Shown one piece after another: positions 43,439 through 51,358 of a stretch of DNA of 64,000 nucleotides. A program made the position numbers and the translations under genes. How positions within the stretch are numbered: position 1 is the first letter of the stretch; each line of letters opens with the position of its first letter. This stretch comes from Novosphingobium album (ex Hu et al. 2023) (lineage in GTDB: Bacteria; Pseudomonadota; Alphaproteobacteria; Sphingomonadales; Sphingomonadaceae), in contig NZ_JALHLE010000023.1 in the NCBI RefSeq assembly GCF_022832385.1, positions 36,499-100,498 on the forward strand. Reading direction: 5' to 3'. A model generated the notes under the pieces. The model saw only the letters and a program-made list of their open reading frames with translations. It searched no databases and was not told the DNA's origin.

Positions 43439-44580
43439 AAACCGCGCTTGCTCACAAGCCGCATGATCTTGCGATCGAAGTTCTCAGGCGAAAAAACTTG
43501 TGCCCGTTTGATCGCGCTTACCGGATCGAAATGGGGAAGGAAACGTTCCATCTCCTCCACTGCATCCGAAAGCGATTGGGCATCCTGCCGGTCAAAGTAC
43601 ACTCCGGTTTCGCCGTGGATGACACTGTCGAGGACCCCTCCCCGGCCATATGCGACCACTGGCCGTCCCGAGGCCATGGATTCGACCGGCGTGATGCCGA
43701 AGTCTTCTTCGGCAGTCATGACGAAGGCACGTGCCCGAGCGTAGGCTTGGCGCAGTCTGCTGAAGTCCATGCGATCGACGAACGTCACGTTTGCCCCGGC
43801 GCGTGCCTTGAGCTTGTCCAGCATCGGCCCCACGCCCACCATGAGCAGCGGCTTGCCATTGGCGGTAAAGGCATCAACCGCGATGTCCGGCCGCTTGTAG
43901 GGCACCATCTGCCCCGCCCAGAGGTAATAGTCGTCCTGCTCCAGCGAAGGCGTGAACAGGGTGGTTTCGACCGGCGGATGGACCACTTCGGCATCGCGAC
44001 GCCAGACCTTGTTGATTCGCTGCTTTACGAAGTTCGAATTCGCTACGAACTGATCGACCCGCGTGCTGGAACTCACATCCCATTGCCGCAGACGTGGGTA
44101 TGTCGCTGACATGACCATCCGTACCAGCCATGACGCATGATCCCGGTATTGGGGGTAATGGTCCCAAAGATAACGCATGGGTGAATGGCAATAGCATACA
44201 TGCTCGCTGTCCGGGCGGGTGACCACCCCCTTGGCTGGACCAGACTCGCTGCTGATGACCAGATCGTAGTCTGTCAGATCCAGCTCTTCCAAGGCCATCG
44301 GCATGAGCGGCAGGTAATATTGATACTTGCGCGTGGCAAAGGGCATGCGCCCAATGAAACTCGTCTTGATCCGCGCTTCTTTCAGCGTGTTGGATATCTT
44401 CGTGGGATCATAGACATGCGTGAAGATGTCGGCCCCGGGATACAGCTTCAAGAACCGCTCAAGAACGCGCTCTCCACCTCTCATAGCCACGAGCCAGTAA
44501 TGGACGAGTGCTACCCGAGGTGCAGAGAACCGGACAGGCGAGGTGATGATCGCCGCGCTGCTGTGGCCCACATCACCCAT
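43435..44580 (-). CDS. GT4-family glycosyltransferase (EPS core operon)
   Basis: A 381-residue GT-B enzyme with Val-Ala-Leu-Val-His-Tyr-Trp-Leu-Val-Ala-Met-Arg-Gly-Gly-Glu-Arg-Val-Leu at the N-terminus, His-Ser-Pro-Met-Arg-Tyr-Leu-Trp-Asp (acceptor loop), Trp-Ala-Gly-Gln-Met-Val-Pro-Tyr-Lys-Arg-Pro-Asp (phosphate pocket) and Glu-Glu-Asp-Phe-Gly-Ile-Thr-Pro-Val-Glu (E-x7-E). This subtype is common next to Wzc-type kinases in sphingomonad EPS loci. Its ATG overlaps the kinase stop by one base (TAATG), so it is translationally coupled. The donor may be GDP-mannose-like, which is a guess. Confidence 0.9.
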   Translation of the reverse strand: MGDVGHSSAAIITSPVRFSAPRVALVHYWLVAMRGGERVLERFLKLYPGADIFTHVYDPTKISNTLKEARIKTSFIGRMPFATRKYQYYLPLMPMALEELDLTDYDLVISSESGPAKGVVTRPDSEHVCYCHSPMRYLWDHYPQYRDHASWLVRMVMSATYPRLRQWDVSSSTRVDQFVANSNFVKQRINKVWRRDAEVVHPPVETTLFTPSLEQDDYYLWAGQMVPYKRPDIAVDAFTANGKPLLMVGVGPMLDKLKARAGANVTFVDRMDFSRLRQAYARARAFVMTAEEDFGITPVESMASGRPVVAYGRGGVLDSVIHGETGVYFDRQDAQSLSDAVEEMERFLPHFDPVSAIKRAQVFSPENFDRKIMRLVSKRGF

Positions 44581-46712
44581 TACGAATAGTACTCTCGATA
44601 CTGGCCGTAGTAAAAACTCGCATCCTTGCGATCAAAGAAGGACTTTTTGCGCAAGTCGACCTGATTCAGGGCAACGCCCACGACATTGACCTGTTCATCC
44701 GGCAACCGCTTGCGCGCGGCCCGAATAGCGAACGCCGAAGTCTTGCGCCATTGCGTGGCCATCACGACTGCGTCTGCCCGGCTCGCAATAACCCGAGTGC
44801 TGGCAATGGCGAGCACGGGCGGCAGGTCGAGGATGATGTGATCGAAATGCTGGCGCAGCGTCTCGAGCAATTGGACGAACTCGTCGCCTGTCAACAATTC
44901 CTCAGGCTTTTCAGGGTCGGCCTTCAGCGGAATTATGCAGAACTGTCCGCCACCCATCAACTGCTCGACATCCAGTGGCGCATCTCCACTGAGGATTTCG
45001 ATGAGCCCCTTCTGCTCCGGCTTCACATCCAGCAAGCGGCTGATGCCCCGGCGGTGCATATCGCAGTCAACGAGGACTGTGCGCTTGCCACTGGTCGCAA
45101 GCACATGCGCGAGGCAGCAGGACATGACAGTCTTGCCTTCCCCCGGAAGCGCCGACGTGATCGCGATAACCTGGGAGGCACCGTTACAGGACTGGTCGAT
45201 TGCGGTGTAAAGAACTCGAAAGCTCTCCGCGAAGACCGACCTCGGATCGTCGCGGATAGCAGCCACGGCATGCGATCTCTGCGGATTGACCGATTGCAGC
45301 AATGGTATCGACGCAAGGAAGTTCTCGTGCAGATCCTTCTCGACATCTTCGGGCCCGTTGACGCCATGAAACATGGATTCCGCAATGTAGGCCCCGATGA
45401 TGCCCACGCCCAAGCCGATAACGAGGGACAGTGCCAGATTGAGCTTGAGGTTGGGCGTCCGGGGTGAGAGCGGAACCTCGGCATAGGTCAGAATCCGCGC
45501 GTTTGGCTTCTCCGTCCCTTCTGCGGCAACGAGCGCCTTGTACCGGTTGAGGTAAGTCTCGTAGATTACCTGGGACGCCTCTGCCGCACGTTCCAGTTCG
45601 GACAGTCCGACCATGGCCGCGTTGTTGACCGACAGCTTGGCCCGGGCGCTGGAAAGGCTGGATGTCAGCGAGGCCAGACGTTGCGAGGAAACGGCCTGTT
45701 TCGCCTGAAGGTTCGAGATGATGCGGCCGATCTGGGTCTGGATCTGGACACGTATTTCGCTCAATTCGTTGCGTGTCCGCACCAGTTGCGGATGATTGGG
45801 ACCGTACTTGGTCGAGAGGTTCGCCACTTCACCGGCGAGTTGCGCCTCCTGGGTGCGCAGCGACGCAATCACGGAAGATTCGAGCGTCTCGCCCACATCA
45901 TCGCCAGAGGACCCCGACCGGAGTTGGTTGATCGCAGTCTGCAGGCGCGCCTGATCCTCCGCGGCCTCGGCACGCGCCTTGGTCACCTCGAAATTGTAAT
46001 TCGAGATTTCCTGTTCGGTAAGCGAGGCACCGGTCGTGGTCAGCAGGTTGTTTGCGATGCGGTACTGCTGCAGCTTCTGCGTGTCAGACTGAGCCTGTTG
46101 CCGCAGTTCTGCCAAGCGATCTTTCACATCCGCACGTTCCATCGCGTGGCGTTTGCGTGCGTTGCTTTCTTCCCAATTGACAAACTGCTTCGCGAATTCA
46201 TTCGACAGCTTTGCCGCGTCCTGCGCGTCCGAGGCATCAACCGAAATGGTCAGAGCATAGCTTACGCCTGCACGCGTGGCCGAGACATGGTTCTGAAGAT
46301 TGTCAACCGATGCTCGCTTGTCCTGTTCGGACAAGCCGCGCGTGAGACCGAGCGAATCCGCCACAGCCGTCGCCATGTCTCGCGATTCGATGATTTCGAT
46401 CTGGGTATCGACCAGTTGACCATTCATCATGGTCGGCTGGGACTGCTTTCCATCACCTTCCACCAGCGTATCCGACTGCGGAAGGAGCATCACCGTCGTT
46501 TCGGCACGGTAGGTTTTCTGACCGAATATCGAAAAAGCCAGGCCTATAAGCACACACAGTGCCACACAGCCGATGATGACCTTGAGACGGCGGCGGAAAA
46601 ACCCGATGCTCTCACTAAGGTCTATACGGTCTGGACGCGCGAGTTCTCTTCCTCTTGTGTGCGCAGGAAGAGCGGAAGTACCATCTGGCAAAGTGAGCTG
46701 ACGTGAGCTCAT
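44580..46712 (-). CDS. Wzc/GumC-ExoP-like chain-length regulator with tyrosine autokinase domain
   Basis: A 710-residue inner-membrane co-polymerase. Order: cytoplasmic N-terminus, first membrane helix (about residues 38-58), Wzz-type periplasmic domain with long coiled coils (about 60-400), second helix (about 425-445), then a BY-kinase domain. The kinase has Walker A Leu-Pro-Gly-Glu-Gly-Lys-Thr, Walker A' Val-Leu-Val-Asp-Cys-Asp and Walker B Ile-Ile-Leu-Asp-Leu-Pro-Pro. The last 15 residues hold five tyrosines, the phosphorylation cluster. It regulates EPS chain length and couples polymerisation to export. AGGAG eight bases upstream sets the start. Confidence 0.93.
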   Translation of the reverse strand: MSSRQLTLPDGTSALPAHTRGRELARPDRIDLSESIGFFRRRLKVIIGCVALCVLIGLAFSIFGQKTYRAETTVMLLPQSDTLVEGDGKQSQPTMMNGQLVDTQIEIIESRDMATAVADSLGLTRGLSEQDKRASVDNLQNHVSATRAGVSYALTISVDASDAQDAAKLSNEFAKQFVNWEESNARKRHAMERADVKDRLAELRQQAQSDTQKLQQYRIANNLLTTTGASLTEQEISNYNFEVTKARAEAAEDQARLQTAINQLRSGSSGDDVGETLESSVIASLRTQEAQLAGEVANLSTKYGPNHPQLVRTRNELSEIRVQIQTQIGRIISNLQAKQAVSSQRLASLTSSLSSARAKLSVNNAAMVGLSELERAAEASQVIYETYLNRYKALVAAEGTEKPNARILTYAEVPLSPRTPNLKLNLALSLVIGLGVGIIGAYIAESMFHGVNGPEDVEKDLHENFLASIPLLQSVNPQRSHAVAAIRDDPRSVFAESFRVLYTAIDQSCNGASQVIAITSALPGEGKTVMSCCLAHVLATSGKRTVLVDCDMHRRGISRLLDVKPEQKGLIEILSGDAPLDVEQLMGGGQFCIIPLKADPEKPEELLTGDEFVQLLETLRQHFDHIILDLPPVLAIASTRVIASRADAVVMATQWRKTSAFAIRAARKRLPDEQVNVVGVALNQVDLRKKSFFDRKDASFYYGQYREYYS

Positions 46713-46764
46713 CGGGTCGCTCCTGGTGAAATTGCTAAACAGCGCGTGTGTAGACACCGCGCAA

Positions 46765-48036
46765 TCATATGAGGAAACTCAAACTCGCCCCGACCCCCAG
46801 GCCCGAGTATCCTTCGTACAGGACATCGCTTGTCTGCTTGCGATAGCCGGCAAATACCGAGGCCCCCAACTGGGACGTGAGGCGCAACCTCAGGGCAGCC
46901 TCCGCAATATACCGATTGTCGCTCCGCGTGATCGACTTGTAGTTCTCGTTCCCGTAGGACAGCCTGGTCTCAAGCAGCAACCTGTCGCCCATCGAGCGCT
47001 GGACCTTCAATTCGAAGGTGCTGCGGATGATCGCAGGGACGTTCGGGAACGGACTGGGATAGACCGCCCGCTCACCAGTCGCCGTCAGCTTCCATTGCGG
47101 TGCCGGCGTCCAGTTTGCCTTGATCTGGTAGTTCGCCCCGGAAGCGGTCGGGACTGCCGGATCATCGAAGTACTGCTGGATGAAGCCCATCGCCACCTGG
47201 ACATCCACGAGCGAACTGGCCTGATATTGAATGCCGCCGAATACCGCAAAGCCCTTTGAATCACGCGACACTGGGGCATCCTGATCATAGTTGACTGTGT
47301 TCCCGTCAACTTCGGTATAAAGCTTCACATTATCGTTAATTCGATAGTTCACATGCAGATTGGCGTGAAGGACCATCGCGTCGCGGTACGATAGGTCGAG
47401 CGGCACATCTGCCACCGTGGAGTTTTCAAAATCCTGGCGCAGGAACGAAAACCTGCCGATCAATTCCAGCGTCCCGCCCGTACGCGACAGCGTGGCGCTC
47501 CCCTTCTTCTCCAAATACTGGATCGGCTTGTCAGTCGCGAACGCATCGCCGGCCGTACCGCGCTGCTCGATCCTTTCCGCAATGCCTGCCTCGGTCGACA
47601 AGGCTATGCGATCACCGAAGTCAATCATCGTATTGGCTTGAAGACGGTACTGTTCAGAATTTTCCTGGTCGATCTTGAAATACCGCCGGATCTCTGCGCC
47701 AGCGGTGACCTGCACATAGTGCCGTGCCCAATCAGACTTCAACACCAACGTCGGCTTCGCAATTGCCAGCGTGTCGCTGCGCTTGAGCGCCGCGGTGTTG
47801 TAGATATTCGTATCGTAGAGGATCTGCCCTTCGGCAGCTCCGTAGAGCATGAAAGAAGAACCAATCCGGACACCCGGACCAGCTTCTTCTTCAAAAATTT
47901 CGACAGGCGTCAGCACCTTGACTTCCTGGGCCGCAGCAACGCCGGGGAACGAACAGAGCGCGAGAAGCACCATGCTCCTGCCCACCGTCACACCCCTCAC
48001 ACACCGCCAGACAGGCACACCGGAAGGCAGTTCCAT
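46765..48036 (-). CDS. Outer-membrane beta-barrel protein of the EPS locus
   Basis: A 423-residue protein with a signal peptide (about residues 15-38, Met-Val-Leu-Leu-Ala-Leu-Cys-Ser, then Ala-Ala-Ala-Gln) followed by alternating amphipathic strands, including Tyr-Asp-Thr-Asn-Ile-Tyr, Ala-Gly-Ala-Glu-Ile-Arg-Arg-Tyr-Phe and a C-terminal Leu-Gly-Val-Gly-Ala-Ser-Leu-Ser-Phe-Leu-Ile barrel end. Similar proteins accompany kinase and Wza-like genes in EPS loci and may assist secretion; the exact role is unknown. The frame is open to 48417, but the ATG at 48036 gives a proper signal peptide. It lies 52 bases upstream of the kinase. Confidence 0.8.
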   Translation of the reverse strand: MELPSGVPVWRCVRGVTVGRSMVLLALCSFPGVAAAQEVKVLTPVEIFEEEAGPGVRIGSSFMLYGAAEGQILYDTNIYNTAALKRSDTLAIAKPTLVLKSDWARHYVQVTAGAEIRRYFKIDQENSEQYRLQANTMIDFGDRIALSTEAGIAERIEQRGTAGDAFATDKPIQYLEKKGSATLSRTGGTLELIGRFSFLRQDFENSTVADVPLDLSYRDAMVLHANLHVNYRINDNVKLYTEVDGNTVNYDQDAPVSRDSKGFAVFGGIQYQASSLVDVQVAMGFIQQYFDDPAVPTASGANYQIKANWTPAPQWKLTATGERAVYPSPFPNVPAIIRSTFELKVQRSMGDRLLLETRLSYGNENYKSITRSDNRYIAEAALRLRLTSQLGASVFAGYRKQTSDVLYEGYSGLGVGASLSFLI

Positions 48037-48268
48037 GCCTTCATCGAAGCCTTGTCCCTCTCTCTTTTTCCGTGAACTGATACGAATCTGCAAGGCCTCC
48101 CGGCGGAACGGACCTTGCACCATCGGCGCCGCCAGGTTCCGCAATCGGCGTAATCGGAACAAACGCCGTCCCGAAACGCTTTCCCGTGACGATGAGGCAG
48201 GCGGATTGCGGGCCTCCCTCACAAGTGGTACGGCTGCATCATCCAAAGGAACAAAATGATTAATCTTG

Positions 48269-48412
48269 ATGAGCGGCGTCACGTTCATGCCTGAAGTGCC
48301 GGATGGCGTCGAACACGCTTCGCCGGTGCGACAAAAGACGTTTGCACGCGGACTGGTGGTGGCGTTGCCTGTTTCGCTCGTGATTTGGGTGGTGCTTTTC
48401 TGGTTGCTGTAA
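48269..48412 (+). CDS. Possible 47-residue single-span membrane protein
   Basis: ATG 48269 to TAA 48412 encodes a soluble N-terminus (Pro-Glu-Val-Pro-Asp-Gly-Val-Glu-His) and a final transmembrane helix (Val-Val-Ala-Leu-Pro-Val-Ser-Leu-Val-Ile-Trp-Val-Val-Leu-Phe-Trp-Leu-Leu). It sits opposite the genes around it, between the barrel gene and the sugar transferase, and its stop is six bases before the latter's stop. No good ribosome site precedes the ATG; AAAGGA at 48245 is too far. The clean architecture supports it moderately. Confidence 0.45.
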   Translation: MSGVTFMPEVPDGVEHASPVRQKTFARGLVVALPVSLVIWVVLFWLL

Positions 48413-48418
48413 AGCATA

Positions 48419-49201
48419 TCAGCACGCCCCTCGCTGCATCAGGACGGCCGGAAGGGTGGCAATGATGATGCGCAGATCAAGTACCACACACTTGTTCAGG
48501 GCGTAAACATGATCCGCAGCAACCCGCCTGCGGTAGCTCGTCCGGCTTCGGCCCGACACCTGCCACAAGCCGGTTAAACCCGGCTTGATTGCCAGGTAAC
48601 TGGATACGTAGCGGCCATAGCGCGCCAGTTCATCCTGAACGATCGGCCGAGGGCCGACCAAGCTCATATCCCCTTTGAGAACGTTGAAAAGCTGCGGCAG
48701 TTCATCGAGGCTTGTCTGGCGCATCAACCTCCCGAAAGGGGTCACCCTGGGATCCTGCTGGAGTTTGTGCTCTGCCTCCCATTCCCGGCGCAGCTCGGGA
48801 TCGCTCTCAAGCAGTTTCGCCAGACGTTGTTCAGCTCCGACATACATCGAACGGAACTTGTAGCACTTGAACCGCTTGCCGTCCTTGCCGATGCGGGAAT
48901 GAGCATAGAATGCTGAACCGACGCTGGTCAGGGAAGTCACGATGGCCAACAGGACAAGCACAGGCAGCAGGATGACTATAAGGCCTGTCGCCCCCAGTAT
49001 GTCGATCAGCCTTGTCAGCCTCGGCTGACCTTGGTTGTAAGGCCCGTGCGGCGGATTTGTCGCAATCACCGAGTCGGCTTCAGCGACTTGAATAATCAGC
49101 CCAGCCTCAGCGCGCGAGACGCACGCACTCGCAATTCGCCCGCTGCGCGCGGCTTCACCAGTTTCGGCCCTAGTAAAATCTACCGCTTCAATAGTCGCCA
49201 T
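48419..49201 (-). CDS. Undecaprenyl-phosphate sugar-1-phosphate transferase (ExoY/WcaJ-type)
   Basis: A 260-residue bacterial sugar transferase that starts EPS synthesis by moving a hexose-1-phosphate from a UDP-sugar to undecaprenyl phosphate. One hydrophobic hairpin (about residues 65-90) precedes the catalytic domain with Lys-Cys-Tyr-Lys-Phe-Arg-Ser-Met, Arg-Gln-Thr-Ser-Leu-Asp-Glu-Leu-Pro-Gln-Leu and Leu-Val-Gly-Pro-Arg-Pro, then Lys-Pro-Gly-Leu-Thr-Gly-Leu-Trp-Gln-Val-Ser-Gly-Arg. It is the short ExoY type without the four-helix N-terminal region. ATG 49201 has AGGA at a good distance; ATG 49240 does not. It is divergent from the Wza-like gene. Confidence 0.93.
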   Translation of the reverse strand: MATIEAVDFTRAETGEAARSGRIASACVSRAEAGLIIQVAEADSVIATNPPHGPYNQGQPRLTRLIDILGATGLIVILLPVLVLLAIVTSLTSVGSAFYAHSRIGKDGKRFKCYKFRSMYVGAEQRLAKLLESDPELRREWEAEHKLQQDPRVTPFGRLMRQTSLDELPQLFNVLKGDMSLVGPRPIVQDELARYGRYVSSYLAIKPGLTGLWQVSGRSRTSYRRRVAADHVYALNKCVVLDLRIIIATLPAVLMQRGAC

Positions 49202-49240
49202 CTTGTCCTGCTCTTCGCAAGCCTCAAAATTGATCGACAT

Positions 49241-49507
49241 TCACATGGAATGCGCAATTTCTGCGCGAACCACGATCCCCTTGATTGGCGTGCAGGACAA
49301 CCGGGCATCGGTGTAGGATGCGGCTAGCCTAAATGATTAACCTCCTAGTTCGAATTACAGCCATTAGCCCTCCCACAAGATAGTTTCGAATTGTTTTGCA
49401 GGCACGTAGGATCAAGCTGCTCGGCAACTGTCAGTGCCACACCTGCCTGCCATGGGGTCTGCCTGATCTGGCGTTCGCAAAAGGAACGGCCTCGTCACGA
49501 AAGGAAA
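49241..49507. promoter_or_regulatory. Divergent promoter region of the EPS core
   Basis: About 270 bases between the sugar transferase and Wza-like genes should drive both core operons. Two related words, AGTTCGAATTAC and AGTTTCGAATTG (about 49350 and 49382), could be operator half-sites. AAAGGAAA directly before 49508 is the Wza-like ribosome site. No consensus sigma-70 promoter is certain. Confidence 0.45.
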
Positions 49508-50119
49508 ATGAGTATGACCACTGCTCCGTCCCGACCCCGCAGTTCGCGACTGCATTTCGCCACTGCATTGCTTATGGCCACTATGCCGCTTTCCGCTTGC
49601 GGTGCATCACAGGCACAGTTGACCAGCGTGTCATCTCTCAACGCCGAAGTTTCCGATGGCTACCTCCTCGGCGCAGGAGACAAGCTGAAGGTCAATGTCT
49701 TCGACGAGCCCACACTTTCGGGCGAATTCGAGGTTGGCGAAGGTGGAGTGCTGGCCCTGCCCCTGATCGATCCCATCGTCGCCAATGGCAAGACTCCTGA
49801 AATGCTGGCACAGGTGGTGACATCGGCACTCAAGTCCGGCGGTTACGTGCTGGATCCTCACGTTTCAGTGGAAGTCCTCAAGTATCGCCCCTTCTTCATT
49901 CTGGGCGAGGTCAAGCAACCCGGCGAGTATCCCTACAGGGGAGATCTCACCCTGCAGCAGGCAGTCGCCACGGCTGGCGGGTACACCGCGAGGGCCAACA
50001 AGCGCACAATAGAAATCCAGAGAAAACAATGGTCCGTGGCGAAGCGCGTCAAACTCGATGATGCCACGCTGAAGATCGCCCCTGGCGATACGATAACGGT
50101 ACTCGAAGCTTTTTTCTGA
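49508..50119 (+). CDS. Wza/GumB-like polysaccharide export lipoprotein
   Basis: A 203-residue outer-membrane lipoprotein. A lipobox (Leu-Ser-Ala-Cys31) ends the signal peptide. The polysaccharide-export (PES) domain follows: Tyr-Leu-Leu-Gly-Ala-Gly-Asp-Lys-Leu-Lys-Val-Asn-Val-Phe and Gly-Gly-Val-Leu-Ala-Leu-Pro-Leu-Ile. One SLBB-like domain comes next with Phe-Phe-Ile-Leu-Gly-Glu-Val-Lys-Gln-Pro-Gly-Glu-Tyr-Pro. The length matches GumB (about 210) rather than E. coli Wza (about 380), so it would need partners for a full channel. The start is fixed by AAAGGAAA. It begins the right-hand transcription unit and is divergent from the sugar transferase. Confidence 0.92.
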   Translation: MSMTTAPSRPRSSRLHFATALLMATMPLSACGASQAQLTSVSSLNAEVSDGYLLGAGDKLKVNVFDEPTLSGEFEVGEGGVLALPLIDPIVANGKTPEMLAQVVTSALKSGGYVLDPHVSVEVLKYRPFFILGEVKQPGEYPYRGDLTLQQAVATAGGYTARANKRTIEIQRKQWSVAKRVKLDDATLKIAPGDTITVLEAFF

Positions 50120-50465
50120 CAATTAGCATATTCGATTTGATATACTCGCTTGACCGTTAGCGGTCAGAGGTCAGAGCGTCGTTCCTTCACGACGGTTGCC
50201 CGACCTTATAGCAGCGTATCTGGGGCATGCTTCCAGATACGTTGGTCAGCGATTCGGGCAGAGGCCGTCCCATCGAATCTCGAATACAGCCCAACTTGAC
50301 TGCATCGCTTACTTGAAAGCGCGCCATGCGGCCTCGCGCTTGCAGGTATAGAAATGCTTCTTTTCAAAAGTAATTTCATACTCAATTTGAATCTCTTGCA
50401 GACCACCGCAAACGCGCGTTAACCTTACCTGTTCCGAATCTCTAAACGGTACTTTGGAGGTGACC
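50120..50465. other. Intergenic region with a small inverted repeat
   Basis: About 345 bases follow the Wza-like gene. TGACCGTTAGCGGTCA (50151-50166) is an inverted repeat with a 6-bp stem, without a T-run. The remainder shows no gene and should hold the promoter for the small gene at 50466. Confidence 0.4.
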
Positions 50466-50854
50466 ATGTTGGATAATGGTCCTACGAGCGATTTGCGCAG
50501 CCTGGCTGCAATCGAGAGCAACTTGCATCAGGCGGGCGAGGCGTTCGCCGATGCGAGTACTCGACTGCAAGAGGCCGAGCGTGACCGGAATCGAGCCCTT
50601 GAAGCCATAAACAAGCATCAAGTCGAGTTCGACGAAGCTATTGCACGACTGCGGCAGCAGAGCACGCCAGGGTCCAAATGGCGGCTTGAGATAGAACGGA
50701 ATGATCCGACAGGCGTCGTTCAATCGGTTCCGGAAGGAGGGGACGAGACTGTCTTAAACGGTGCGTCGCTTCGCGCAGTGTCGGCGGAATTTATGCGCTT
50801 AAAAGAACACGTGCAGAAACAGGAAACAGGCCCGACCCTGAGGATTCAAATTTA
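50466..50854 (+). CDS. Hypothetical coiled-coil protein
   Basis: A 129-residue soluble protein, unrecognised. The first half is a probable coiled coil (Glu-Ser-Asn-Leu-His-Gln-Ala-Gly-Glu, then Leu-Gln-Glu-Ala-Glu-Arg-Asp-Arg-Asn-Arg-Ala-Leu-Glu-Ala). The second half has a short Trp-Arg-Leu-Glu-Ile-Glu-Arg strand and an Arg/Lys-rich end. GGAGGTGACC directly before the ATG is a near-ideal ribosome site and makes the gene likely. A GAAATCG/CGATTTC stem-loop begins in its stop codon. Its link to the EPS locus is positional only. Confidence 0.6.
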
Positions 50855-50872
50855 GAAATCGCCTACGATTTC
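50855..50872 (+). terminator. Stem-loop at the stop codon of the coiled-coil gene
   Basis: GAAATCG and CGATTTC form a perfect 7-bp stem with a CCTA loop, beginning at the last base of the TAG stop. No T-run follows, so a terminator function is tentative. Confidence 0.45.
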
Positions 50873-51358
50873 CGCGAATACCCCCAATCCACTCCACATA
50901 AACTGTATTGATAACGTAATTTACTTACAATTACCCCACCTGGAATGCTGCTATAATAACCGCAATCATCCACAAATTAACGAACTAATACCTGACAATA
51001 TTCGAAATACTACAGTAAAATTCCACCACTCAACCAAAGCCGCCTTGCGGCGTGCCTTGCAAGTTTGCCAGACATGCAGTTTTCCGATTGCGCGATTGCG
51101 CGATTGCGATCACTGGCCCTGAGCGAGGCCATCAATGCTACACAGCTTCTCTCGAACTGATTGGCCGTTGTACGTCATCATTCGAGCACCCGCCGCGCAC
51201 CAAGCTGAGGATACCCTGCGCCCTTGTTCTGGCACTTCGCTCTATACCCAACGATCAATTGGAGGCTCAGGACCGGGAACTGGCGGAAAGGGTGAGATTA
51301 CATCTAACGACTCATATCAACGTTCGAAGTCATTGATGAACACCGCTTCGGATTCCGA
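50873..51358. other. Intergenic stretch, AT-rich then GC-rich, with an 8-bp tandem repeat
   Basis: About 485 bases without a supported gene. The first 150 are AT-rich. GATTGCGC occurs three times in tandem (51086-51109, last base changed). Short open frames in the second half have no recognisable motif. It separates the EPS locus from the membrane protein at 51359. Confidence 0.35.

Noticed and set aside
44751..46706. Long plus-strand frames opposite the Wzc-like kinase
   Set aside because: Antisense of a gene with complete Walker motifs; no independent evidence of coding.
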